In this document: piece after piece, positions 6,606 to 13,486 of the stretch
Layout: every line of letters begins with the position of its first letter
How positions within the stretch are numbered: position 1 is the first letter of the stretch
Assembly: GCF_014650075.1 (NCBI RefSeq)
Contig: NZ_BMUG01000006.1
Location: 310,001-374,000 of the forward strand
Source: Streptomyces microflavus
Lineage (GTDB): Bacteria > Actinomycetota > Actinomycetes > Streptomycetales > Streptomycetaceae
Direction of reading: 5' to 3'
DNA: 64,000 bases
The notes under the pieces: model-generated
What the model saw: the letters and a program-made list of their open reading frames with translations, nothing else
The model's database searches: none
Told to the model about the DNA's origin: nothing
Made by a program: the position numbers and the translations under genes

Positions 6606-7016
6606 ATGTTCAAGAAGATCATGGCCTCGGCAGCTGTCGCTGTCTCGGTCGTCGGTGTCTCCGCTGCGGCCGCCCCCTCCGCCATGGCCATCGCCAACGA
6701 CGGCGGTACCACCACGGTGAACGGCAACGGCGCCTCGCAGGCCTACGGCAACTCCGAGACCCACGGTGACTGGAGCCCGCAGTTCGCGCTGATCCAGGGC
6801 TCGCTCAACAAGCCCTGCATCGCCCTGCCGGCCAAGGCGAACCTCGGTTCGCTCGTCGGCCTCGTGCCGATCTCGGTCCAGGACATCAACGTCCTGTCCT
6901 CGCCGCAGAACCAGCAGTGCACCGAGAACTCCACCCAGGCCAAGGGTGACGAGGCTCTGTCGCACCTCCTGAACGACATCCCGATCCTCTCCGGCAACGG
7001 TGCCGGCAACAACTGA
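6606..7016 (+). CDS. rdlB: Rodlin, second copy
   Basis: This 136-residue secreted rodlin has a signal peptide ending near AMA (residue 28). Its mature region matches rodlin 1 nearly throughout, including NKPCIALPAKANLGSL and NQQCTENSTQAKGDEAL. GAAGGG lies 7 nt before the ATG. No own promoter like that of the other two rodlins was found in the short 69-nt gap, so it may be read from the 6246 gene promoter. Positions 6789-6955 differ from 5217-5383 at one base in 167, including synonymous sites, which points to recent duplication or gene conversion. Confidence 0.96.
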   Translation: MFKKIMASAAVAVSVVGVSAAAAPSAMAIANDGGTTTVNGNGASQAYGNSETHGDWSPQFALIQGSLNKPCIALPAKANLGSLVGLVPISVQDINVLSSPQNQQCTENSTQAKGDEALSHLLNDIPILSGNGAGNN

Positions 7017-7053
7017 GACCGGGTAGTCCCGGTCCGCACCGCGTGACCGCGTG

Positions 7054-7107
7054 GGGCCAGTCCATCCGCACGGCGACCGTTCTTCGCCGGCCCGGAGGGA
7101 CTGGCCC
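7054..7107 (+). terminator. Possible terminator after rodlin 2
   Basis: GGGCCAGTCC and GGACTGGCCC form a perfect 10-bp stem around a 34-nt loop and are followed by TTCGTCG. The large loop makes it a weaker candidate. Confidence 0.5.
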
Positions 7108-7203
7108 TTCGTCGTGTGCCGTCGCCTCCGGCCGGTCCACCCGGTTGGGCCGGATGCCGTAGCCCCGGCTGACGATCCGCCCCGGTCCGGGTAGTGCCTC
7201 TCC

Positions 7204-7410
7204 ATGGATCCGTACGACAGTCAGACCCCGCAGAGCAGAGAGCAGTGGCCCGCACCGGGCGGCACACCGATCTACGACCGGCTCGTCGCCGAGTGGCGGG
7301 CCGCCGGGCACGACAGCCCCCTCCCCGAACCGCACCAGGAGCCCGCCCCCCGCCGCAGCGGCGGATTCGTACCGGCGGCGCGCACCTCGGACCAGGTCCC
7401 CGGGAGCTGA
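7204..7410 (+). CDS. Small conserved hypothetical protein
   Basis: This 68-residue reading frame begins MDPYDSQTP and contains PIYDRLVAEWRAAGHDSPLP. From memory, this Tyr-Asp-x-Leu-Val-x-Glu-Trp-Arg-Ala-Ala-Gly core recurs in small Streptomyces proteins of unknown function. It has no signal peptide or membrane segment and is rich in Pro. There is no clear ribosome-binding site, so the start is uncertain. It lies between the second and third rodlins, and nothing links it functionally to them. Confidence 0.55.
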   Translation: MDPYDSQTPQSREQWPAPGGTPIYDRLVAEWRAAGHDSPLPEPHQEPAPRRSGGFVPAARTSDQVPGS

Positions 7411-7474
7411 GGCCCCTGGCGACTGGGGAGTGGCGTCGACCTTGCGCCGGAACAAACCCATTTGAGTGGTACTG

Positions 7475-7503
7475 CGCAACCGATCGGGCACCCCGGCAGT
7501 TGA
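7475..7503 (+). promoter_or_regulatory. Putative promoter of rodlin 3 (CGCAAC-N17-AGTTGA)
   Basis: CGCAAC at 7475-7480 and AGTTGA at 7498-7503 end 41 nt before the rodlin start. This mirrors the arrangement before the first rodlin (CGGAAC-N16-AGTTGA, 45 nt). Confidence 0.5.
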
Positions 7504-7544
7504 TCAGTACGTTCCACAACGGGACGCTCCGAAAGGTGAAGTTG

Positions 7545-7952
7545 ATGAAGAAGATTATGGCCGGCGCTGCAGTGGCCGTGTCCCTGCTCGGTCTGTCCGC
7601 AGTCGCGGCTCCCACGGCCATGGCGATCGGCAACGACGGTGGCACCACCACGGTCAACGGCAACGGTGCCGAGTCGGAGATCGGCAACGCCGAGACCGAG
7701 GGCGACTGGAGCCCGCAGAACCAGCTCGTCCAGGGCACCCTGAACAAGCTCTGCGTCGGCCTGCCGCTCAAGGCCAACGTCGGTTCGCTCGTCGGCCTCG
7801 TGCCGATCGCGGTCCAGGACGTCAACGTCCTGTCCAACCCGCAGAACCAGCAGTGCGCCGACAACTCCACCCAGGCCAAGGGCGACGAGCCGCTCTCGCA
7901 CATCCTGGACGACATCCCGGTTCTCTCGGGCAACGGCGTCGGCAACAACTGA
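7545..7952 (+). CDS. Rodlin, third divergent copy
   Basis: This 135-residue secreted rodlin (MKKIMAGAAVAVSLLG... signal peptide, cut near AMA) has a complete rodlin mature region that has drifted. It has AESEIGNAETEGDWSPQNQLV where the others have ASQ-YGNSETHGDWSPQ, and NKLCVGLPLKANVG where they have NKPCIALPAKANLG. Both Cys are kept. ATG 7545 has GAAAGG 8 nt upstream; GTG 7536 in frame is less well placed. S. coelicolor has two rodlins, so a third copy is notable. It has its own promoter-like element and terminator. Confidence 0.95.
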   Translation: MKKIMAGAAVAVSLLGLSAVAAPTAMAIGNDGGTTTVNGNGAESEIGNAETEGDWSPQNQLVQGTLNKLCVGLPLKANVGSLVGLVPIAVQDVNVLSNPQNQQCADNSTQAKGDEPLSHILDDIPVLSGNGVGNN

Positions 7953-7977
7953 CGTACCACTGCCTGACGCAGTGAGC

Positions 7978-8012
7978 GCGGGCGGTCCGGGGTGCACCCC
8001 CGGGCCGCCCGC
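7978..8012 (+). terminator. Terminator after rodlin 3
   Basis: A 15-bp stem with one G-U pair and a 5-nt loop (TGCAC) starts 25 nt after the stop codon. Confidence 0.75.
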
Positions 8013-8048
8013 CCTCGTTGTCACGGCACCGCGCCCGTCGCGGCACCG

Positions 8049-8100
8049 GGACACGGCGATGCCCACCACTCCACGGGGGGTGGTGGGCATCGCCGTGTCC
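8049..8100. terminator. Strong bidirectional terminator
   Basis: A perfect 21-bp inverted repeat (GGACACGGCGATGCCCACCA plus one further pair) with a 10-nt loop lies between convergent rodlin 3 and the DUF5949 gene. Confidence 0.9.
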
Positions 8101-8119
8101 GGGCGGCCAGTGGGGAAGG

Positions 8120-8620
8120 TCAGCCGAGGGAGCGGACCGGGAGCAGGCAGTGGGCGGCGGTGCGCACGACCTCTTCGTTCGCCGCGAAGGCCCGCAGCTG
8201 GTCCTCGCTGACGGGCTGCCCCGGAACGGCCTCCGGCCACGGGGTGGTGGCGAACATGCCGTACACCTGCCCCTGCCCCAGGGCGGCTGCGAGCCACTCC
8301 GGAGGGGCCGGGTACTGCGCCTTGAGGTGAGGCATCGTCAGGACGGCCTGGCCCGCCTGGACGAGGAGCTTCGCCTGGATGCCCGGGGCCTCGGCCGCGT
8401 CCTGGATCGGGCCGCCGGCCTGGAGGCCCGCCCGCTCCAGCGCGATGCGCAGCGCGTTCCGGCCGACCTCCGGGCCGTCCTGGCCGTCGCCCAGCGAGTA
8501 GGCGAGGAGGTAGGCGGTGTCCTGGTCGGCGCCGGGCTGCCGGCTGCTCCAGCCGATCAGGATCTGGGTGCCCAACTGGGCCGGTGTGAACGTGCCGGTG
8601 GAGGTCTGAGGTGTGGTCAT
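8120..8620 (-). CDS. DUF5949 family protein
   Basis: This 166-residue protein matches the Streptomyces DUF5949 pattern: FTPAQLGTQILIGWS at the start, YLLAYSLGDGQDGPE, LLVQAGQAVLTMPHL in the middle, and a C-terminal FAANEEVVRTAAHCLLPVRS. It is soluble with no signal peptide. The ATG at 8620 is chosen because AGGG lies 8 nt upstream; the longer frame to 8695 adds unrelated sequence. The function of the family is unknown, and its neighbours give no hint. Confidence 0.88.
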   Translation of the reverse strand: MTTPQTSTGTFTPAQLGTQILIGWSSRQPGADQDTAYLLAYSLGDGQDGPEVGRNALRIALERAGLQAGGPIQDAAEAPGIQAKLLVQAGQAVLTMPHLKAQYPAPPEWLAAALGQGQVYGMFATTPWPEAVPGQPVSEDQLRAFAANEEVVRTAAHCLLPVRSLG

Positions 8621-8728
8621 GACCGGCACCCTAACGGCCCCGGACCGGTCGCTATGCATGCGTATCACCCGATCGTGGGAGATCGCGGAGATCACGGGGT
8701 AACTCCGGCGCGGGCGCCGGAAAACCTG

Positions 8729-8759
8729 TTGACGCCGCCGGGAGCGGCGCGGCTAAGCT
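8729..8759 (+). promoter_or_regulatory. Putative HrdB-type promoter for rsgA
   Basis: TTGACG at 8729-8734 and TAAGCT at 8754-8759 are 19 nt apart, close to the housekeeping -35/-10 consensus with a slightly long spacer. The transcript would start near 8766 and include the short ORF at 8817. Confidence 0.5.
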
Positions 8760-8816
8760 CGGCCGCGCAAGAGACCAAGGAATCAGAACCCGAGGAATCA
8801 GGAGGTGAGGACATTG

Positions 8817-8888
8817 ATGACTGTCGTTGCGATGGGCGCTGCCCACAACCAGAAGATCATCGTTCCCACCCCCGTGGCCACCGGCTGA
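8817..8888 (+). CDS. Short ORF (23 codons) in the rsgA leader
   Basis: An ATG with a strong GGAGGTGAGG 6 nt upstream opens a 23-residue frame beginning MTVVAMGAAHNQK and ending PTPVATG. It lies between the rsgA promoter-like element and the rsgA start, 62 nt ahead of the latter. The very good ribosome-binding site argues that it is translated. A GC-rich self-complementary segment (CCGCGCGAGCGCGCGG, 8908-8923) follows its stop. It may be a regulatory leader peptide or simply a small protein; no family was recognised. Confidence 0.5.
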   Translation: MTVVAMGAAHNQKIIVPTPVATG

Positions 8889-8950
8889 CCCACGTCACGT
8901 ACGTCCCGCGCGAGCGCGCGGTGCCGGGGCCGCCCTGTGAAGGGTTTCCC

Positions 8951-10108
8951 TTGTCTTTCTCGTTTCTTCCGGTTCCGTCCTCCTCGCACCCGCTGACTCC
9001 GTACGGCTGGGACGACGACTGGGCGGCCGCCTTCTCCTCCTACGCCGATCAGGGCCTCGTGCCGGGGCGTGTGGTGCGGGTCGACCGCGGTCGGTGCGAC
9101 GTGATCACCCCCGACGGCCCGGTCCGGGCCGACACCGCCTTCGTGGTGCCGCGCGACCCGATGCGGATCGTCTGCACCGGTGACTGGGTGGCGCTCGACG
9201 CGGACGGCGACCCGCGGTTCGTCCGTACGCTGCTGCCGCGCCGTACCGCCTTCGTCCGCTCGACCTCCTCGGAGCGGTCCGAGGGCCAGGTGCTCGCCAC
9301 CAACATCGACCACATCGCCATCTGTGTCTCGCTCGCCGTGGAGCTCGACCTCGGGCGGATCGAGCGCTTCCTCGCGCTCGCCCTGTCCAGCTCCAACGGT
9401 GCCGCCCTCCTCGGCGACGGACCCGTCACCGCGGAGTACCGGCCCGAGCCGGTCGTCCTGCTCACCAAGGCCGACCTGGTGCCCGACGCGGCCACCCTGT
9501 CCCACCTCGTCCAGGACATCGAGGCCGTCGCCCCCGGAGTCCAGGTGCTCCCCGTCAGCTCCACCACCGGCGAGGGGCTCGACGTGTTCGGCGCCGTCGT
9601 CTCCGGCGGTACGAGCGTGCTGCTCGGCATCTCCGGCGCCGGCAAGTCCACCCTCGCCAACACCCTGCTCGGCAGGGAAGAGATGGAGGTGCAGGCGGCC
9701 CGGGACGTCGACGGCAAGGGCCGGCACACCACCACGACCCGCAACCTCCTCGTCCTGCCGCAGGGGGGTGTCCTCATCGACACCCCCGGGCTGCGCGGGG
9801 TGGGCCTCTTCGACGCCGGGACCGGGGTCGGCGAGCTCTTCTCCGAGATCGAGGAGCTGGCGGCGCGGTGCCGGTTCCACGACTGCGCCCACGGGAGCGA
9901 GCCCGGGTGCGCGGTCCTCGGCGCGCTGGAGGACGGCACCCTGCCCGAGCGGCGGCTGGAGAGCTACCGCAAGCTGCTGCGCGAGAACCAGCGGATCGTC
10001 GCCAAGACCGACGCCCGGGTGCGCTCGGAGATCCTGAAGGACTGGAAGCGCAAGGGCGCCGAGGGACGCGCGGCGATGCAGGCCAAGCGCGGCGGCCGGG
10101 TGCGGTAG
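8951..10108 (+). CDS. rsgA: Ribosome small-subunit-dependent GTPase RsgA
   Basis: This 385-residue assembly factor checks 30S subunit maturation by GTP hydrolysis. An N-terminal OB-fold region (about 35-105) precedes a circularly permuted GTPase domain. G4 (LLTKADL, near 170) comes before the P-loop (GISGAGKST, 226-234) and G3 (DTPG, 277-280). The C-terminal zinc knuckle has Cys307, Cys312, His314 and Cys320. The start is taken as TTG 8951, because AAGGG lies 6 nt upstream and no ATG or GTG in frame is better placed; the low-efficiency start may keep expression modest. It is preceded by a short ORF in the same leader. Confidence 0.95.
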   Translation: MSFSFLPVPSSSHPLTPYGWDDDWAAAFSSYADQGLVPGRVVRVDRGRCDVITPDGPVRADTAFVVPRDPMRIVCTGDWVALDADGDPRFVRTLLPRRTAFVRSTSSERSEGQVLATNIDHIAICVSLAVELDLGRIERFLALALSSSNGAALLGDGPVTAEYRPEPVVLLTKADLVPDAATLSHLVQDIEAVAPGVQVLPVSSTTGEGLDVFGAVVSGGTSVLLGISGAGKSTLANTLLGREEMEVQAARDVDGKGRHTTTTRNLLVLPQGGVLIDTPGLRGVGLFDAGTGVGELFSEIEELAARCRFHDCAHGSEPGCAVLGALEDGTLPERRLESYRKLLRENQRIVAKTDARVRSEILKDWKRKGAEGRAAMQAKRGGRVR

Positions 10109-10143
10109 CCGGGGTCCTACGGTTCGACGTCCGAAAACCGCGA

Positions 10144-10167
10144 GTGCGGCAGCGGCGGCTGCCGCAC
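10144..10167 (+). terminator. Hairpin between rsgA and the Ada/AlkA-like gene
   Basis: A perfect 9-bp stem (GTGCGGCAG with CTGCCGCAC) has a CGGCGG loop. It could end the rsgA transcript. Its foot is only 10 nt before the next start codon, so it could also limit translation of that gene. Confidence 0.55.
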
Positions 10168-10180
10168 ACTGGACGGTGTG

Positions 10181-11638
10181 ATGGACGAACGGACCAGGTA
10201 CGAGGCGGTGAGCAGCCGCGACGCACGGTTCGACGGCGCGTTCTTCTTCGCCGTCGTGACCACCGGCATCTACTGCCGGCCGAGCTGCCCCGCCGTCACC
10301 CCCCGACGCGCCAACGTGCGCTTCTACCCGACCGCCGCGGCCGCCCAGGCGGGCGGCTTCCGGGCCTGCCGGCGGTGCCGCCCCGACGCCGTGCCCGGCT
10401 CGGCCGAGTGGAACGTCCGTGCCGACGTCGTCGGCCGGGCCATGCGGCTGATCGGCGACGGCGTGGTGGACCGCGAAGGCGTACCCGGGCTCGCCGGGCG
10501 GCTCGGCTACAGCGCCCGGCAGGTCCAGCGCCAGCTCAACGCCGAACTCGGCGCCGGACCCGTCGCGCTGGCCCGCGCCCAGCGCTCCCACACCGCCCGG
10601 GTGCTCCTCCAGACCACCGGCCTGCCGGTCACCGAGATCGCCTTCGCCGCCGGGTTCGCCAGTGTCCGCCAGTTCAACGACACCATCCGCCGGATCTACG
10701 CCCGCACTCCCAGTGCCCTGCGCGCGGAGGCCGGGACCGGGCTCGGCGGGGGCCGGGGCGAAGGGCTGCGGGCCGGGATCCCGCTGCGCCTCGCCCATCG
10801 GGGCCCGTACGCCACCGGCGCCCTGTTCGACCTGCTGGGGGAGCAGGCCGTGGCCCGGGTCGAGGAGTTGGCCGGGGAGCCCGGGCGCCGCACCTACCGG
10901 CGTACCCTGCGGCTGCCGTACGGGACCGGGATCGCCGCCGTCGACGAGGCGTCGCCCGGACCCTGGCTGGAGGCCCGGATCCACCTCACCGACCTGCGCG
11001 ACCTGACCACCGCCGTACAGCGGCTGCGGCGCCTGTTCGACCTGGACGCCGATCCGTACGCCGTCGACGAGGCCCTGGCGGCCGACCCCCGGATCGCCCC
11101 GCTGGTCGCCGCCCGCCCCGGGCTGCGCTCGCCGGGAGCGGCGGATCCGGAGGAGGAGGCCGTACGGGCGCTCGTGGGGCGGGAGCGGGCCGAGGAGCTG
11201 GTCGAGCGGTACGGGAAGGTGCTGGACGTGCCGTGCGGCGCGCTCACCCATGTGTTCCCCGAGCCGGGCGTCCTGGCCGGGGCCGCCACGGAGCCCGCCC
11301 TGCGGGCCCTGGCCACCGCGCTCGCCGACGGGGAGCTGCGGCTGGACGCGGGCGCCGACCGGGAGGAGGCGGCACGGACGCTGGCGACGCTGCCCGGGGT
11401 GGACGGGCCGACCGCGGCCCTGATCCGGATGCGGGCGCTCGGCGATCCGGACGTGGACCCGTACGGGACGCCGGGGGCCGAGCGGTGGCGGCCCTGGCGC
11501 TCGTACGCCGTACGCCACCTGGAGACCGCCGCCCGCGGGGCCGCGCTCCGCGCCGAGGCCGGTCACCCCCAGATCAGCGCGCCCACCCAGGCCCCCGCCA
11601 CCAGCAGACAGGCGAACAGCTCCACCAGCACGGCGTAA
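10181..11638 (+). CDS. Ada/AlkA-like fusion protein, glycosylase site incomplete
   Basis: This 485-residue protein has four parts. An Ada-type zinc domain carries Cys32, Cys36, Cys63 and Cys66; Cys32, in GIYCRPSCPA, is the expected methyl-phosphotriester acceptor. An AraC-type HTH follows (about 80-175), then an AlkA N-terminal domain (about 200-290) and a helix-hairpin-helix glycosylase domain. It should sense and repair alkylated DNA. In AlkA the segment between the HhH loop and ERWKPWRSYA holds the catalytic Asp. Here GDPDV runs almost at once into ERWRPWRSYA through about 8 residues, so that segment is missing and base-excision activity is doubtful. The last 25 codons overlap the convergent DUF456 gene. 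The start codon is GTG 10178 or ATG 10181, with only a weak ribosome-binding site. Confidence 0.88.
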   Translation: MDERTRYEAVSSRDARFDGAFFFAVVTTGIYCRPSCPAVTPRRANVRFYPTAAAAQAGGFRACRRCRPDAVPGSAEWNVRADVVGRAMRLIGDGVVDREGVPGLAGRLGYSARQVQRQLNAELGAGPVALARAQRSHTARVLLQTTGLPVTEIAFAAGFASVRQFNDTIRRIYARTPSALRAEAGTGLGGGRGEGLRAGIPLRLAHRGPYATGALFDLLGEQAVARVEELAGEPGRRTYRRTLRLPYGTGIAAVDEASPGPWLEARIHLTDLRDLTTAVQRLRRLFDLDADPYAVDEALAADPRIAPLVAARPGLRSPGAADPEEEAVRALVGRERAEELVERYGKVLDVPCGALTHVFPEPGVLAGAATEPALRALATALADGELRLDAGADREEAARTLATLPGVDGPTAALIRMRALGDPDVDPYGTPGAERWRPWRSYAVRHLETAARGAALRAEAGHPQISAPTQAPATSRQANSSTSTA

Positions 11639-12045
11639 CCCGTCGCCCGCATCACCGAGCGCACCGACGTCCAGCCCGCCCCACGACTCCCCAGCCGCAG
11701 CCGCTCCGCTCCGTAGATCGCCCCCACGAACCCGGCGATGCCGCCCACCACCGGTACCACGAAGAACCCCACGATCCCCGCGACCCCGCCGATCATCAGG
11801 GTCCGGCGGGGTGCCCCCGACTCGGCCGGGCGGCGCGGCGGCAGCACCGGCTTCAGGGCCTGGTTCACCAGCAACAGGGCCGTTGCGCCGATCAGTACGC
11901 CCCAGGCCGTCGGGGTCATGTCCGTCAGCGCCCACCACAGCACCGCCGCCCAGACGATCGCCTGACCCGGCACACCCGGCACCAGGACCCCGACCAGCCC
12001 CAGCAGCATGACCAGGCCCACGGCGACGAGCTGCCACACACTCAT
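11563..12045 (-). CDS. DUF456 domain membrane protein
   Basis: This 160-residue protein is almost wholly hydrophobic. Membrane segments lie near residues 5-40, 48-66, 85-110 and 135-158, and there are Gly-rich motifs (GVLVPGVPG, then GIAGFVGAIYGAERLR). This is the DUF456 pattern of small inner-membrane proteins of unknown function. Its 3' end overlaps the convergent Ada/AlkA-like gene by 76 bp. Confidence 0.88.
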   Translation of the reverse strand: MSVWQLVAVGLVMLLGLVGVLVPGVPGQAIVWAAVLWWALTDMTPTAWGVLIGATALLLVNQALKPVLPPRRPAESGAPRRTLMIGGVAGIVGFFVVPVVGGIAGFVGAIYGAERLRLGSRGAGWTSVRSVMRATGYAVLVELFACLLVAGAWVGALIWG

Positions 12046-12116
12046 TCGACCAGCCTGCCGGAGAGCGCACGTCTCCGCGCGTCAGCGCACCCCCGGCGAC
12101 CTGCGCCGACGGTGTC

Positions 12117-13109
12117 TCAGGCAGGCGGGGTACGGGCCACCCAGCCACGTTCGTACGCATGCCAGCCCAGCTGGAGCCGGGTGGAGACCCCGGTCAACTC
12201 CATCAGCCCCTTGACCCGGCGCTGCACGGTCCGCAGCCCCAGCTCCAGCTGCTTGGCCACGCTGGCGTCCGTCAGTCCGGCCAGCAGCAGCGAGAGGATC
12301 TCCAGGTCCGTCGGATCGGGCCCGACGCCGTCCTCGCGCACCCCGCACCCGCCCTCGCCGAGCCGCAGTGGCATGGCCTCGCGCCACACCGCCTCGAAGA
12401 GGCCCATGAGCGACTCGAGCAGCCCGCTGGCGTGCACCACCAGGGCGGCGGGCTCGGCGCCGCGCCCGGTCAGCGGGACCATCGCCAGGGTCCCGTCGGC
12501 GATCACCAGCTTCGTCGGGACCCGGTCGACCACCCGGCACTGCTCGTCCCGGCTCAGCGCGGCGGACAGCTCCAGGATCCCGGACGGCAGCGACAGCACC
12601 TCGCGCTCGACGACCACCCGGTAGGCCACCCCGCGCGAGGCCGCCCGCTCCTCGGACTCGTTCTCCATCCCGGTCACCGCGATCGGCTTCCCGGTGACCA
12701 GGGCGCACACCTCGGAAGCGGCTCCCAGCTGCAACTGGTGGAACCGCTGGGTGACCGCCGCCGATCCGGTCACCACCTCCACCAGATCGTGCACCTCGGG
12801 CTCGCTCGCCTCCGCCCGGTACTCCTCGGCCAGCAGCGCGGACGCCAGCTCCGCCTGCTCCAGCTCGTGGCGCTGCTGGATCAGCAGGGCCCCCAGCGCC
12901 ACCCCGGGCGGAGCCGCCACCCAGCGGCCCGGGCGGGCCGACGACTGCGCGGCCAGACCCTGCTGCTCCAGCCTCCGCAGCACCCGCTCGGCGTCCACCT
13001 CCGGGAGGGACAGCCGGTGTGCGAGATCGGAGAGTTCCGCCGCTCCCGCCGCCACCAGCGCGCGGTACACGGCTTCCTGCCTCTCATCGAGACCTATGGC
13101 CCCCAGCAT
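12117..13109 (-). CDS. TrmB-type / LuxR-type transcriptional regulator
   Basis: This 330-residue protein has a TrmB-like winged helix at the N-terminus (residues about 3-70: GLDERQEAVYRALVAAG, then LSLPEVDAERVLRRLEQQGL). A central ligand or phospholipase-D-like region follows (about 110-250), and a LuxR-type HTH ends it (DLEILSLLLAGLTDASVAKQLELG, then TVQRRVKGLMELTGVSTR). Streptomyces carry many such two-headed regulators of unknown ligand. ATG 13109 is preferred because GGGAGGG lies just upstream; the 26-codon extension to 13187 is unlikely. A perfect 8-8-8 inverted repeat about 140 bp upstream could be its operator. Confidence 0.9.
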   Translation of the reverse strand: MLGAIGLDERQEAVYRALVAAGAAELSDLAHRLSLPEVDAERVLRRLEQQGLAAQSSARPGRWVAAPPGVALGALLIQQRHELEQAELASALLAEEYRAEASEPEVHDLVEVVTGSAAVTQRFHQLQLGAASEVCALVTGKPIAVTGMENESEERAASRGVAYRVVVEREVLSLPSGILELSAALSRDEQCRVVDRVPTKLVIADGTLAMVPLTGRGAEPAALVVHASGLLESLMGLFEAVWREAMPLRLGEGGCGVREDGVGPDPTDLEILSLLLAGLTDASVAKQLELGLRTVQRRVKGLMELTGVSTRLQLGWHAYERGWVARTPPA

Positions 13110-13486
13110 TTCCCGACCCTCCCCGGTGTGGTGATCGCGCGTCGTAGCGCCCGTTCCGGCCGGTCGGCCGTGGCGGAAAAGGGCCACGGCGTAAACCCGC
13201 CGCGCACATCATCCCCCGTCCCCCTGGCCCCTCTGCCAGTGTGGCGCCACCGCAGTACCAGCAACTACTGCGGGAATGCGCTCTCTTGGGCTGCTTCGTT
13301 CCGAAACGACCCGGGAGCGGGAAGCAGCGCGTGGGCATCCGCCGAACCGCTGATCCGCTGATCACACCGACCGGTCCGCCGGGCGTCCTTCCCGTGGGGG
13401 GTGGGGCCGCCCGGCGGATCTCATTTACGGGCCACTTTTTCCGGATGCCCCGTTTTCGGGCGGGCTCCGCGGTGGACAATAAGGGC
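13110..13486. other. 377-bp divergent intergenic region
   Basis: This region separates the TrmB/LuxR gene from the PP2C-like gene. It holds the operator-like repeat at 13250-13273 and an 11-bp hairpin at 13375-13418 (TCCGCCGGGCG paired across a 22-nt loop). The plus-strand frame of the PP2C-like gene is open back to 13241, but family resemblance starts at MSQQ (13487), so the upstream part is treated as noncoding. Confidence 0.65.
13250..13273. promoter_or_regulatory. Perfect 8-8-8 inverted repeat
   Basis: CCGCAGTA, an 8-nt spacer, then TACTGCGG. The symmetry and position between two divergent genes suggest the operator of a dimeric regulator, most simply the adjacent TrmB/LuxR protein acting on its own promoter. 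This is inference. Confidence 0.5.

Noticed and set aside
8798..12160. 1120-residue minus-strand open frame under rsgA and the Ada/AlkA-like gene
   Set aside because: Gly/Arg/Pro-rich composition typical of antisense frames in high-GC DNA; the genes on the other strand have recognised catalytic motifs.
13241..13486. In-frame N-terminal extension of the PP2C-like protein from GTG 13241
   Set aside because: The extension crosses an operator-like palindrome and a hairpin, and family resemblance begins at MSQQ (13487).
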